Positions 52,645 to 62,110 are shown, numbered from the stretch's first letter. The stretch: 64,000 bases of DNA from Flavobacteriaceae bacterium UBA3591 (GCA_002375695.1 DFMO01000008.1:186001-250000), one strand, 5' to 3'. Translations and numbers: made by a program. The notes: generated by a model from the sequence alone, not told the origin.

Positions 52645-54846
52645 ATGCAAACAGAACAGTTTTATTACGACAACCAAATTGTCAAAAAGTTTATCAATGC
52701 TACCATATTTTGGGGGCTCATTGGTATGAGTGTTGGCTTACTCTTGGCTTTCATGTTTTTATTTCCAAACTTAACCGATGGTGTTTCGTGGTTAAGTTTT
52801 GGTCGTTTAAGACCGTTACATACCAACGCCGTAATTTTTGCCTTTGTGGGTAACGCTATTTTTGCGGGGGTTTACTATTCTTCGCAACGCCTGCTAAAAG
52901 CCCGAATGTGGAGCGACTTTTTAAGTAACTTAAACTTTTGGGGTTGGCAAGCAATTATTGCGGCTGCTGCGATAACACTTCCGTTAGGGTATACTTCATC
53001 AAAAGAATATGCAGAACTCGAATGGCCTATAGATATAGCAATTGCAATTATTTGGGTTGCCTTTGGTATAAATTTAATTATGACAATGGTTAAAAGACGC
53101 CAGCGTCATTTATATGTTGCACTGTGGTTTTACTTAGGAACTTGGGTAACCGTAGCCGTGTTGCATATTGTAAATAGTATGGCTATTCCTGTTACAGCTT
53201 TAAAAAGTTATTCAATGTACGCTGGCGTGCAAGATGCGCTTGTGCAGTGGTGGTACGGCCATAACGCTGTTGCGTTTTTCCTTACAACACCATTCTTAGG
53301 GTTAATGTACTATTTTGTGCCAAAAGCGGCCAATAGACCGGTTTATTCGTACCGTCTTTCTATTGTTCACTTTTGGTCGTTAATATTTATTTATATCTGG
53401 GCTGGCCCTCACCACTTGTTGTATACAGCACTTCCCGAATGGGCTCAAAATTTAGGAGTGGCGTTTTCGGTTATGTTATTGGCGCCATCGTGGGGAGGTA
53501 TGATTAATGGGCTTTTAACCTTGCGTGGCGCTTGGGATAAAGTACGTGTAGACCCTGTTTTAAAATTTATGGTAGTTGCAATTACTGGGTACGGGATGGC
53601 AACTTTTGAAGGCCCAATGCTTTCGCTTAAAAACGTAAATGCAATTGCACACTTTAGCGATTGGATTATTGCGCACGTACATGTAGGCGCCTTAGCTTGG
53701 AACGGATTTTTAGCTTTCGGTATGATTTATTGGTTGGTTCCTAGACTTTTTAAGACCAAACTATATTCTATTCCGTTAGCAAATGCACACTTTTGGATAG
53801 GAACGTTAGGAATTATAATGTACGCATTACCTATGTACGTTGCAGGGTTTATGCAAGCCTCAATGTGGAACCAATTTAATCCAGACGGGACACTAACCTA
53901 TGGTAACTTTCTTGAAACGGTAACGCAAATTATTCCAATGTACTGGATGCGAGCCATTGGTGGTAGTTTATATATTGCTGGGGCGTTTATTTTATTGTAC
54001 AACGTAGTGATGACCGCACGTAAAGGTAGTAAAGTAACCGACGAACTTGCCGAAGCTGCGCCACTTACACCTGTTACAAAAAAGCAAACTACAGGCGAAG
54101 GTTATCACACTTGGTTAGAACGTAGACCTATTAAATTAACAATTTATGCAACGATCGCTATTTTAATAGGGGGTATGGTGCAAATTATACCATCTTTAAT
54201 GGTAGACGATTATGTACCGGCTATTTCGAGTGTAAAACCGTACACACCTCTAGAATTAGAGGGGAGAGATATTTATATTAGAGAAGGTTGTGTAAGCTGT
54301 CACTCACAAATGGTTAGGCCGTTTAGGAGCGAAGTAGAGCGCTATGGCGATTATTCAAAGTCGGGTGAATTTGTTTACGATTATCCGTTTTTATGGGGTA
54401 GCAAACGTACAGGGCCAGACTTACATCGCGTAGGAGGAAAATATTCCGATAACTGGCACCTTAACCATATGTACGATCCACAAAGTACTTCGTCTGGGTC
54501 CATTATGCCATCGTATAAATGGTTAGTGAGTTCGGCATTAGATAAATCGAATACAGAAAGTAAAATGCGTGCCCTTTCAAAACTTGGGGTGCCCTATACT
54601 GAAGAAGAAATAGAGCGCGCACAACAATGGATGGATGAGCAAGGAGCGCAAATTGAGCAAAACCTTTACAGTGATCCAGATTTTGTTACCACTTATGAAG
54701 CAGATAAAAAATATGCCGAGGAAAATGGTGAAGAATTTGTTGAAATGAAAGACCGCGAAATTGTTGCTATGATTGCTTATTTACAAAGATTAGGAACAGA
54801 TATTAAAGTAGAAAACACCGAAGAAGCTTCGGTACAAAACGACTAG
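52645..54846 (+). CDS. ccoNO: cbb3-type cytochrome c oxidase, fused subunits I and II (CcoNO)
   Basis: The 733-residue fusion reduces oxygen with high affinity and pumps protons. The CcoN part (about 1-480) has 12 transmembrane segments with RPLHTN (low-spin heme), WWYGHNAV and GPHHLLY (CuB ligands) and HVHVGALAWNG (heme ligands). The CcoO part (about 500-733) has one membrane anchor and the heme c motif CVSCHSQ near residue 549, with Met in SGSIMPSY. Separate genes are usual in Proteobacteria; the fusion is common in Bacteroidota. Confidence 0.95.
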   Translation: MQTEQFYYDNQIVKKFINATIFWGLIGMSVGLLLAFMFLFPNLTDGVSWLSFGRLRPLHTNAVIFAFVGNAIFAGVYYSSQRLLKARMWSDFLSNLNFWGWQAIIAAAAITLPLGYTSSKEYAELEWPIDIAIAIIWVAFGINLIMTMVKRRQRHLYVALWFYLGTWVTVAVLHIVNSMAIPVTALKSYSMYAGVQDALVQWWYGHNAVAFFLTTPFLGLMYYFVPKAANRPVYSYRLSIVHFWSLIFIYIWAGPHHLLYTALPEWAQNLGVAFSVMLLAPSWGGMINGLLTLRGAWDKVRVDPVLKFMVVAITGYGMATFEGPMLSLKNVNAIAHFSDWIIAHVHVGALAWNGFLAFGMIYWLVPRLFKTKLYSIPLANAHFWIGTLGIIMYALPMYVAGFMQASMWNQFNPDGTLTYGNFLETVTQIIPMYWMRAIGGSLYIAGAFILLYNVVMTARKGSKVTDELAEAAPLTPVTKKQTTGEGYHTWLERRPIKLTIYATIAILIGGMVQIIPSLMVDDYVPAISSVKPYTPLELEGRDIYIREGCVSCHSQMVRPFRSEVERYGDYSKSGEFVYDYPFLWGSKRTGPDLHRVGGKYSDNWHLNHMYDPQSTSSGSIMPSYKWLVSSALDKSNTESKMRALSKLGVPYTEEEIERAQQWMDEQGAQIEQNLYSDPDFVTTYEADKKYAEENGEEFVEMKDREIVAMIAYLQRLGTDIKVENTEEASVQND

Positions 54847-54848
54847 TT

Positions 54849-55046
54849 ATGCTAAAATTTGTAAAAGGAAATTTAGAAAATATCGATAATGTTCAAATTT
54901 ATCCAATGATATCACTTTTAATATTTTTTATCTTTTTTGTCGCCCTATTTTACTGGGTTATTACAGCCAAAAAAGATCATATTGCCGAAGTGAGTAACAT
55001 TCCGTTAGACGATGATTCAAAGTATGAAAACGACACTATTTTGTAA
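54849..55046 (+). CDS. ccoQ: cbb3 oxidase small subunit CcoQ-like
   Basis: The 65-residue protein has one transmembrane segment (about 17-38) and a hydrophilic tail. It begins two bases after ccoNO and precedes ccoP, the standard ccoQ position. It probably stabilises the oxidase complex. Sequence similarity is weak; the call rests on size, topology and place. Confidence 0.75.
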   Translation: MLKFVKGNLENIDNVQIYPMISLLIFFIFFVALFYWVITAKKDHIAEVSNIPLDDDSKYENDTIL

Positions 55047-55128
55047 CATTTCAAAAAAAAAACAATAAACACGAAGATGCTTTTTACAAAAGCAATCTTT
55101 ATCTAACCAAACAAAATATTACTAAAAG

Positions 55129-56007
55129 ATGAAAACCACAGCTTCATATCTAAGAGTCATTGGCTTTATGATTCTCGCATTTTTTCTAATGGAATTAATC
55201 GTAGATTCTGGCGACACGTGGGCCGTTGTAAAATACCCAATTATTTGGGCAATTTTAGGAGGAGTGCTACTTTTTGCCATAGCCTTAGAGATAATTGTTG
55301 CAGCCTTACACCGTATTTTGTTCTCGGGCTTAACCGAAGAAGCAAAAGCTCGTTATGTGGCTGCCGAATCTGAACGCGAAGCAAATCAATTTGCTTGGAT
55401 AAAAAAGAAATACCACGAGCTATTAGATTCAAAACCAATTGCAAAAGAGCAAGAAATAGTTTTAGATCACGAATACGATGGCATTCGCGAATTGGATAAT
55501 AACCTTCCGCCGTGGTGGACATATCTTTTCTATATTACCATTGTCTTTGCCGTGGTTTACTTTGTGTATTATCAAATGTTTGACGGCCCAACGCAAATTG
55601 ATGAATTTGAAGCCGAAGTTGCCCAAGCCGAAATTGATATTGCCGAATACAAAAAAAATAATAAAGATTTAATCGACGCAAGCACAGTTGAATTATTAAC
55701 CGATCCATCCGATTTGGCCGCTGGTAAAGCTATTTACACTGCTAGCTGTGTTGCCTGCCACAAAGATGATGGGGGTGGGGGTATTGGCCCTAATTTAACA
55801 GACGACTACTGGATTTTAGGTGGCGGTATTAAAAATGTATACCAAACCATTAGTGAAGGAGGACGTGCAGGAAAAGGAATGATTGCTTGGAAAAGTGATT
55901 TAAAACCTAGCGAAATTGCACAAGTTGCGAGTTATGTAATAAGTATGCACGGCACCAATCCACCAAATGCCAAAGAACCAGAAGGCGATTTGTGGACCGA
56001 AGAATAG
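55129..56007 (+). CDS. ccoP: cbb3-type cytochrome oxidase subunit III (CcoP), monoheme form
   Basis: The 292-residue protein has transmembrane segments at about 8-24, 33-58 and 128-148. The single cytochrome c domain has CVACH near residue 207 and Met in GRAGKGMIAW. Proteobacterial CcoP carries two heme c motifs; only one CxxCH exists here. It passes electrons from soluble cytochrome c to CcoNO. The conserved NNLPPWWTYLF before the last membrane segment identifies CcoP. Confidence 0.92.
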   Translation: MKTTASYLRVIGFMILAFFLMELIVDSGDTWAVVKYPIIWAILGGVLLFAIALEIIVAALHRILFSGLTEEAKARYVAAESEREANQFAWIKKKYHELLDSKPIAKEQEIVLDHEYDGIRELDNNLPPWWTYLFYITIVFAVVYFVYYQMFDGPTQIDEFEAEVAQAEIDIAEYKKNNKDLIDASTVELLTDPSDLAAGKAIYTASCVACHKDDGGGGIGPNLTDDYWILGGGIKNVYQTISEGGRAGKGMIAWKSDLKPSEIAQVASYVISMHGTNPPNAKEPEGDLWTEE

Positions 56008-56033
56008 ATGCTTAAAATAAAATATTTAACATA

Positions 56034-56070
56034 AAAAACGGTTTCAAAATTATATTTCGAAATCGTTTTT
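56034..56070 (+). terminator. Hairpin after ccoP
   Basis: AAAAACGGTTTC (56034-56045) pairs with GAAATCGTTTTT (56059-56070), with one G-U pair, ending in a T-run. It probably reduces expression of ccoG and later genes relative to the structural subunits. Confidence 0.75.
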
Positions 56071-56084
56071 AAACATTTAAAATA

Positions 56085-57506
56085 GTGGATACTCCAGAAA
56101 ACGAACGTTTTAGAGATAGTATTGGCACCATGACCGAAGAGGGTAAAAGAGCTTGGGTGTACCCCAAAAAGCCTTCAGGCAAATTGTATCAATACAGAAA
56201 ATATGTGAGTTATTTTTTACTTGCTTTTCTATTTATTGCACCCTTCGTAAAAATAAACGGCAATCAATTTTTACTCTTTAATGTTTTGGAGCGTCGCTTT
56301 AACTTGTTCGGGTTTCCTTTTTGGCCACAAGATTTCTATCTCTTTGTAATAATGATGATTATTGGCGTAGTTTTCATCATATTTTTTACCGCAGCATTCG
56401 GACGTATTTTTTGTGGATGGATTTGTCCGCAAACAATTTTTATGGAAATGGTTTTCCGAAGAATAGAATATTGGATTGATGGCGATCGCGGAGCGCAAAT
56501 GCGGTTAGATAAAGCCCCATGGAATGCCGTAAAAATTAAGAAAAGAGCCTTAAAATGGTCTATTTTCTTTATTATTTCCTTTTTAATTGCAAACATCTTT
56601 CTGGCGTATTTTATAGGCAGCGACCGCTTAATTCAATATGTGTTTGAGGGACCGTTGGAGCATGTAAGCACCCTTGTTTCACTGTTAATTTTTACAGGAG
56701 TCTTCTATTTTATTTTCGCTTGGTTTAGAGAGCAGGTATGTATTATTGCCTGTCCGTACGGAAGGCTACAAGGGGTTTTATTAGACAATAAATCCATAGT
56801 TGTAGCATATGACCATAAAAGAGGAGAGAAAGAGGTTGGACGTGCTAAGTTTAAAAAGAATGAAGATAGAGCAGCAACAGGTAAAGGAGATTGTATAGAC
56901 TGCTTTCAATGTGTACATGTATGCCCAACAGGAATAGATATAAGAAACGGTACTCAGTTAGAATGTGTTAATTGCACGGCGTGTATCGATGCGTGCGATA
57001 GTATTATGGAAGCTGTAAATCTTCCTAAGGGATTAATTCGTTATGCAAGTGAAGAGAATATAGAAAAAAAAGCACCCTTTAAATTTACTCCTCGACTAAA
57101 AGGATACACTGCTGTACTGGTAATTTTAATTGGTGTTTTGGCCGGTTTACTATTTTTAAGAAGCGATGTTGAAGCAAATATTTTAAGGCTGCCAGGACAA
57201 TTATACGAGCATAAAGATGGCAATATTATTAGCAATGTATTTACGTATAAACTACTCAATAAAACCACTAAAAATATTGACGATATTCATTTTAAATTAA
57301 AATCACCAAAAGGTACAATACACACGGTAAAGCAGGGAACAATTAATGTTCCGGCACAAGACTTGGCAGAGGGTACCCTTTTTATTGAAATTAACAACGC
57401 TGCCTTAAGCGGTGATAAAAATAGAGCAGTGATAGAAGTTTATAGTGGTGAGAACCTTATTGAAACAACAAGCGTTACCTTTTTGGGTCCCCGTAGTTTT
57501 AACTAA
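56085..57506 (+). CDS. ccoG: cbb3 oxidase accessory iron-sulfur protein CcoG
   Basis: The start is a GTG. The 473-residue membrane protein has five or six transmembrane segments. Ferredoxin-type Cys motifs occur in CGWICPQ (about 110) and in two 4Fe-4S clusters, CIDCFQCVHVCP and CVNCTACIDACD (about 270-305). A C-terminal Ig-like FixG domain follows. CcoG reduces Cu(II) to Cu(I) for oxidase assembly. It starts 15 bases after the hairpin behind ccoP. Confidence 0.93.
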   Translation: MDTPENERFRDSIGTMTEEGKRAWVYPKKPSGKLYQYRKYVSYFLLAFLFIAPFVKINGNQFLLFNVLERRFNLFGFPFWPQDFYLFVIMMIIGVVFIIFFTAAFGRIFCGWICPQTIFMEMVFRRIEYWIDGDRGAQMRLDKAPWNAVKIKKRALKWSIFFIISFLIANIFLAYFIGSDRLIQYVFEGPLEHVSTLVSLLIFTGVFYFIFAWFREQVCIIACPYGRLQGVLLDNKSIVVAYDHKRGEKEVGRAKFKKNEDRAATGKGDCIDCFQCVHVCPTGIDIRNGTQLECVNCTACIDACDSIMEAVNLPKGLIRYASEENIEKKAPFKFTPRLKGYTAVLVILIGVLAGLLFLRSDVEANILRLPGQLYEHKDGNIISNVFTYKLLNKTTKNIDDIHFKLKSPKGTIHTVKQGTINVPAQDLAEGTLFIEINNAALSGDKNRAVIEVYSGENLIETTSVTFLGPRSFN

Positions 57507-57550
57507 GGAAAGATTGAAAATTATTAATTGAAATTTTAAAATTAAAAATA

Positions 57551-57997
57551 ATGAAGTTGAATTGGGGTACAGGATTGGCAATTTGGTTAGTGCTATTTAT
57601 TGGTTTTATTCTATACTTTGTTATAAGAATTAGCACCGAAAAAAAATACGATTACGATTTGGTAACCGAACAATATTATCAAAAGGAATTAGTATTTCAA
57701 CAAGAATTTGATGCCGAAGAAAATTCAAAATCGTTAAACGGAAAAATAACGGGCAAAAAAAGCAATGCGGGATGGATGCTAAGTTTTCCCGAAACAATAA
57801 ACTATTCAGAAGTAACTGGAAAGGTTTTGCTTTACAGGCCTTCAAACAAAAATTTAGATTTTGAATTAGACTTAAAGCTGTTAAACAATACTTTTTTAAT
57901 ACCCGATTCGCGTTTAATTCCGGGTAGATGGAATACTATTGTTTACTGGAATTACAAAGGTGAAGATTACCTTTATAAAAATGAAATAGTGTATTAA
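57551..57997 (+). CDS. ccoH: FixH/CcoH family cbb3 assembly protein
   Basis: The 148-residue protein has an N-terminal transmembrane segment (about 6-26), the FixH pattern EKKYDYDLVTEQYYQKEL, and a periplasmic beta domain ending RLIPGRWNTIVYWNYKGEDYLY. FixH/CcoH assists oxidase assembly. It lies between ccoG and a TauE/SafE-like gene. Confidence 0.88.
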   Translation: MKLNWGTGLAIWLVLFIGFILYFVIRISTEKKYDYDLVTEQYYQKELVFQQEFDAEENSKSLNGKITGKKSNAGWMLSFPETINYSEVTGKVLLYRPSNKNLDFELDLKLLNNTFLIPDSRLIPGRWNTIVYWNYKGEDYLYKNEIVY

Positions 57998-58045
57998 CTC
58001 TAAAATAGATTATTTCTGAAATTAGAACATAATTTAGTTTTTTAA

Positions 58046-58783
58046 ATGCTTTACACCGCACTCATATTTGGCCTTTTAGGCAGTTTTCACTGCGTGGGAA
58101 TGTGCGGCCCAATTGCATTTTTACTACCCGTTGATAGAAGTAATAACTTTAAAAAATTTGGTCAGATATTTTTATATCATTTTGGTCGGATTTTGGCTTA
58201 TGCAATCATTGGGTTTACCTTTGGTTTGGTGGGTAAAAGTTTAAATCTCTTCGGGATTCAACAACAACTTTCAATTGCCATCGGAATTTTAATGTTGTTG
58301 GTTGTCTTTATTCCGCAGCAAACCTTCAATAAATACAACTTTTCAAAACCTATTTTTAAAGCTATTTCAAAAGTAAAGTCGGCTTTAGGAAAAGAGCTTA
58401 AAAAGAAATCGCCCGATACATTTTTAACCATTGGGTTTTTAAATGGATTTTTACCCTGCGGATTGGTTTATATGGCGGTATTTGGCGCCATAGCTTCGGC
58501 CAGTGTATGGGAGGGAAGTTTGTATATGGCGTTGTTTGGAATGGGTACCATCCCTTTAATGACTTCGGCAATTTATTTGGGTAATTTCTTAAATGCACAG
58601 GTAAGGCAGCGAGTTCGGCGAGCAATTCCAGTATTTATAGTCGTTATAGCGTGTCTTTTTATAATTAGAGGATTGGGCCTTGGTATACCGTATATTTCAC
58701 CCAAACCCGTTGTAGAAACTGTAGATGCCTCGTACAACTGCGCACCAGTAAGCTTAGAAAACAAAACAATAAATAACCAATAA
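58046..58783 (+). CDS. TauE/SafE-like membrane protein of the cco cluster
   Basis: The 245-residue protein has six transmembrane segments and the N-terminal signature GSFHCVGMCGPI, whose His, Cys and Met residues could bind copper. A second copy-like segment, NGFLPCGLVYMA, lies in the middle, as in the heavy-metal/CcdA-like branch of the sulfite exporter family. Homologues follow ccoGH in many genomes and are thought to help copper supply to cbb3 oxidase. Sulfite export is unlikely here. Confidence 0.85.
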   Translation: MLYTALIFGLLGSFHCVGMCGPIAFLLPVDRSNNFKKFGQIFLYHFGRILAYAIIGFTFGLVGKSLNLFGIQQQLSIAIGILMLLVVFIPQQTFNKYNFSKPIFKAISKVKSALGKELKKKSPDTFLTIGFLNGFLPCGLVYMAVFGAIASASVWEGSLYMALFGMGTIPLMTSAIYLGNFLNAQVRQRVRRAIPVFIVVIACLFIIRGLGLGIPYISPKPVVETVDASYNCAPVSLENKTINNQ

Positions 58784-58796
58784 ATTTTATAGAATT

Positions 58797-58967
58797 ATGA
58801 CAAATTTATTTTTGCCTTTAGCCAATTGGGGAATGGGAACCGCAATTATTATATTTTTCGCTTTTTTATGCGTAGGTTTAAGTGCCCTTGTTTTAAGCTT
58901 TGTATTAAGCGGAAAAAAGAAAAATAAGGAAGATGAAATAACTTCATCTAAAAACGAGAAACTTTAA
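58797..58967 (+). CDS. Small membrane protein at the end of the cco operon (56 residues)
   Basis: It reads MTNLFLPLANWGMGTAII and continues with one transmembrane segment (about 14-37) and a Lys/Glu-rich cytoplasmic tail ending KNEKL. It starts 13 bases after the TauE/SafE-like gene and is followed 11 bases later by another small membrane protein. No family is recognised. Spacing and composition match a real operon gene. Confidence 0.6.
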   Translation: MTNLFLPLANWGMGTAIIIFFAFLCVGLSALVLSFVLSGKKKNKEDEITSSKNEKL

Positions 58968-58978
58968 AACGTACCGTT

Positions 58979-59164
58979 ATGAATTTTTTAAACTCCATTT
59001 CGTTAGTAGATTTTACGGCGGGTGTAGTAACTACAATACTTTCTATAGTTATTTGCTTTGTTATAATTATGGCATTAATAATCTACGTTAAACGAAGTAA
59101 AAAGCGAAAAAATATGGTTCAAAATAAGGAAAAGAAAAATGACCACCCAGAACAACGAGGGTAG
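58979..59164 (+). CDS. Small membrane protein at the end of the cco operon (61 residues)
   Basis: One transmembrane segment (about 13-40) precedes a strongly basic tail (KRSKKRKNMVQNKEKKN). It has the same layout as the 56-residue protein before it: a short N-terminal region, one helix and a charged tail. No family is recognised. A hairpin overlaps its stop codon. Confidence 0.6.
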   Translation: MNFLNSISLVDFTAGVVTTILSIVICFVIIMALIIYVKRSKKRKNMVQNKEKKNDHPEQRG

Positions 59165-59170
59165 TCATTT
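59138..59170. terminator. Hairpin at the convergent end of the cco and nir regions
   Basis: AAATGACCACCC (59138-59149) pairs with GGGTAGTCATTT (59159-59170), with one mismatch. It overlaps the last codons of the small membrane protein gene and precedes the end of the minus-strand SCO1 gene, so it may stop both transcripts. Confidence 0.6.
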
Positions 59171-59198
59171 AGCTACAAAAAATGTTATGTAATTGGTT

Positions 59199-59816
59199 TT
59201 ATTTTGCCAAATTGATTATTGCTTGTACAGTTTCTTTATTATCTACACCCAATCCTTCCTGCTGATGCACTAATTCGCCACCTTGATTAAATACACTTAT
59301 AATATTCGAGTGCGAAAAATCCATAGGCGAAATTCTCTTATAATTTACTGCCAAAACAGCTGCAAATTCGCGTGTGTCTGCTTCGGTGCCACGTAAAAAA
59401 AGCCATTTGTCGTCCTCCATTTTATTTTCTTTGGCAAAATTGCGCAATCGTTCGGGAGTGTCTGTTTTTGGATCAATACTTACAAAAACATATTGAACGT
59501 CGTCTTTTTTTGCATCAGGAACTTGCTTTTCAATATTGCGCATATCGGCAACCAATCGTGGGCACGCAGCTTGGCACGAGGTATAAATCATCACCATTGC
59601 CAAAACTTTTCCTTTTAAATCCTTTAGCTCTATATCATTACCGTCTTGGGTAGTCCAATTGGACGGTAAGTTATAAATAGACATATCTGAAATAGGCGTA
59701 TGCGCAACACTTTCAGTAGATGTTTCGGCAATTATTTCGGCATCTTTTGTTGAATTATTGCAAGAGATTGCCACAAGCGATAGGGTAATAAGTATGTATT
59801 TTAAGGTGAAATTCAT
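59199..59816 (-). CDS. SCO1/SenC/PrrC-family copper chaperone lipoprotein
   Basis: The 205-residue lipoprotein (lipobox AISC) has a thioredoxin-like SCO domain with copper ligands CQAAC near residue 81 and the His in SPMDFSHS near 168. It delivers copper to CuA-type or other extracytoplasmic copper sites. Located at the end of the nirK operon, it probably supplies NirK or the nearby NosZ and cbb3 enzymes. Confidence 0.9.
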   Translation of the reverse strand: MNFTLKYILITLSLVAISCNNSTKDAEIIAETSTESVAHTPISDMSIYNLPSNWTTQDGNDIELKDLKGKVLAMVMIYTSCQAACPRLVADMRNIEKQVPDAKKDDVQYVFVSIDPKTDTPERLRNFAKENKMEDDKWLFLRGTEADTREFAAVLAVNYKRISPMDFSHSNIISVFNQGGELVHQQEGLGVDNKETVQAIINLAK

Positions 59817-59822
59817 ATTGTA

Positions 59823-60596
59823 TTAATTTTTTAAATCTGAAACACAGCGAAATCCTAAGTTTTGCGAACTATAACGAGCTTTCATGCTTCCTCTAAAGGC
59901 AAAGCGCATAAATGCAGCATAATTCATTAAATCTGAAGCGCCAATAGCAGCACTGCCACAAAATAAATTGGCGTCCTTATCAACATCTTTCCTAGATTCG
60001 CCCGAAATAAGCACCGAATTAAAATCTTCGGTCCATTCCCAAACTAACCCGTGTAAATCGTAAATTCCGTAATAATTTTTAAAGGTGGAACCCACGGGTT
60101 TATTAAAGGTTTTTGGAGTTTCGTACCAATTTAAAATATATTGATTGTACGATTTAATTCGTCGCGCATCGGGAACATCTTTATTTGCCATTGCGGCGTA
60201 TTCCCATTCATCAATAGTAGGTAATCGCTTCCCTTGACACTCGCAGTAATTTTTTGCTGCAAACCAAGACACGTTGTTAACTGGAGCGTTTTTAATACCC
60301 GTAAAAGTAGTGTCGCTAGTCCAAGAATTTAAATAGCTTTTATCTGCAAATAAACGCTTTACATTGCTTTTCTTCCAACGCGGATTTTCTTTTACAAACT
60401 TTACAAACTCTTCATTGGTAACGGGGTGGATATCCATTAAAAAAGGGTTTACTTTAACCAGTTTGTCTTCGGTTCCGTACAGTGGTAAATAAACACCGCC
60501 CTCCACTAAAGCCATATTATTGTTTTGAGCATTTACCTCATAAAATAACGAAAAGACAAGTAAAAGAGCGGTGCTTAAAAACTTCATATTATTCAA
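59823..60596 (-). CDS. nirV: NirV-like protein (SUMF1/formylglycine-generating-enzyme fold)
   Basis: The 257-residue exported protein (signal peptide about 1-23) has an FGE-sulfatase fold with NPFLMDIHPVTNEEFV, GKRLPTIDEWEYAA, LHGLVWEWTEDF and a C-terminal NLGFRC. The Cys of the YCxRYR motif used by true formylglycine-generating enzymes is missing (FMRFAFRG here). Genes of this type downstream of nirK are called nirV; the role is unsettled. It starts three bases after nirK ends. Confidence 0.85.
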   Translation of the reverse strand: MNNMKFLSTALLLVFSLFYEVNAQNNNMALVEGGVYLPLYGTEDKLVKVNPFLMDIHPVTNEEFVKFVKENPRWKKSNVKRLFADKSYLNSWTSDTTFTGIKNAPVNNVSWFAAKNYCECQGKRLPTIDEWEYAAMANKDVPDARRIKSYNQYILNWYETPKTFNKPVGSTFKNYYGIYDLHGLVWEWTEDFNSVLISGESRKDVDKDANLFCGSAAIGASDLMNYAAFMRFAFRGSMKARYSSQNLGFRCVSDLKN

Positions 60597-60599
60597 ATT

Positions 60600-62069
60600 T
60601 TATCTATTTCTAACGGCTTTAACCATTTCTGGGGTTACATTGGTTTTATTGTTATCCCAGCTATTATAAACATAAGTAAGAACATTTGCAACATCTTCAT
60701 CGCTTAACGCTTGCGCGGTCATTACACTGTTGTATTTTTTACCGTTAACAGTAATTTCGCCAGATTTACCGTGAAGGACAATATCGATTGCACGCGTTAC
60801 ATCATCGTTTAAGTAATCGGCATTTGCCAATGGTGGGAATGCTCCTGGAATACCTTGTCCGTTTGCTTGGTGACAAGCAACACAAGTAGCCATATACTTA
60901 TCTTTACCAAATTTCATTTTTTCTTCAAAGCTTAGAGCTTTTATCTCTTCTTTAGGTTTTTTAGCCCCTCCCGAAGTAGGCATAGACTGAATTACACTAC
61001 CTTCTGGTAAGTAAATTCCGTCGTATATTTCGCCAGCAAATACTTTTTCGTTTTCTTCACCTTGTACTTTAAGCATTCCTAAAGCTCCTTTGTTAAAGGC
61101 TCTAAAAATACTGTGGTCAACAAGGATAAATGTACCGGGAACTTCTACTTTAAATTCAACTATGGCAGCACCACCAGCAGGGATCAGCGTTGTTTGTACA
61201 TTTTCATTTACCAAATCGCCGCCTTCTACATAAACCTTGTCGAAGATTTCACCAATTACGTGGAATGATGAAACTAAATTTGGCCCTCCATTACCAACAA
61301 AAAGTCGTACTGTTTCGCCCACTTCGGCTGTAATAGCATTATCGCCAGTCATGGCACCTACGTGACCGTTAAAAACTACATAGTCTGCATTTTCATCAAT
61401 AGCTTTTTGCATATCGAATGGTTGTAAACCACGCTCGCCGTATTTCCCTTCGGTGTAGAAATCACCTTGCATAATGTAGTATTCTTTGTCTACGGGTGGA
61501 AGTCCGCCTTCTGGTTCAACTAAAATTAAACCGTACATACCATTTGCAATGTGCATCCCCACAGGAGCCGTAGCACAGTGGTAAACATATAAGCCTGGAT
61601 TGAGCACTTTAAATGAAAATACTTTTTCGTGGCCTGGTGCTACAAATGAAGACTCTGCTCCACCACCAGGACCATTTACCGAGTGTAAGTCTATGTTGTG
61701 TGGTAGCTTGTTATCGGGGTGATTTTTAAGATGGAATTCAATTTCGTCTCCCACACGAGTGCGAATAAAACTTCCGGGTACGGTACCACCAAAGGTCCAG
61801 TATACATATTTTACACCGCTAGTCATTTCGCCTTCGCGCTCTTGAATTTCAAGATCTACTATTAATTTTTTGGCCATACGTTTACCAACAGGGGTTGGTA
61901 CCATAGGAGGGGCAGTAAGCTCGGCTATCATTTCTTGGTTTACAGGAATATCGATAGCGTCATCGTACTTTTTGTCAGATTGATCGTTAACGCAGCTAGT
62001 AAGCAAAGCAATAACGCCTACGCCAACAAGCATTTTAGTTACCATTTGTTTTTTAATAGTTGTCCTCAT
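60600..62069 (-). CDS. nirK: Copper-containing nitrite reductase fused to cytochrome c
   Basis: The 489-residue lipoprotein (LLTSC) reduces nitrite to NO. Two cupredoxin domains (about 55-350) carry copper ligands in LPHNIDLHS, VYHCATAPVGMHIANGM (type 1 His, Cys, His, Met and type 2 His), SSFHVIGE and LVDHSIFRAF. A linker is followed by a C-terminal cytochrome c domain with CVACHQANGQG near residue 395 and Met in SVMTAQ. The fused heme can take electrons from a respiratory donor. It is followed by nirV and the SCO1 gene. Confidence 0.96.
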   Translation of the reverse strand: MRTTIKKQMVTKMLVGVGVIALLTSCVNDQSDKKYDDAIDIPVNQEMIAELTAPPMVPTPVGKRMAKKLIVDLEIQEREGEMTSGVKYVYWTFGGTVPGSFIRTRVGDEIEFHLKNHPDNKLPHNIDLHSVNGPGGGAESSFVAPGHEKVFSFKVLNPGLYVYHCATAPVGMHIANGMYGLILVEPEGGLPPVDKEYYIMQGDFYTEGKYGERGLQPFDMQKAIDENADYVVFNGHVGAMTGDNAITAEVGETVRLFVGNGGPNLVSSFHVIGEIFDKVYVEGGDLVNENVQTTLIPAGGAAIVEFKVEVPGTFILVDHSIFRAFNKGALGMLKVQGEENEKVFAGEIYDGIYLPEGSVIQSMPTSGGAKKPKEEIKALSFEEKMKFGKDKYMATCVACHQANGQGIPGAFPPLANADYLNDDVTRAIDIVLHGKSGEITVNGKKYNSVMTAQALSDEDVANVLTYVYNSWDNNKTNVTPEMVKAVRNR

Positions 62070-62110
62070 AAATTGAAAGTTTTAATTTTGGTTGATTTCG
62101 TTTTTAATAA

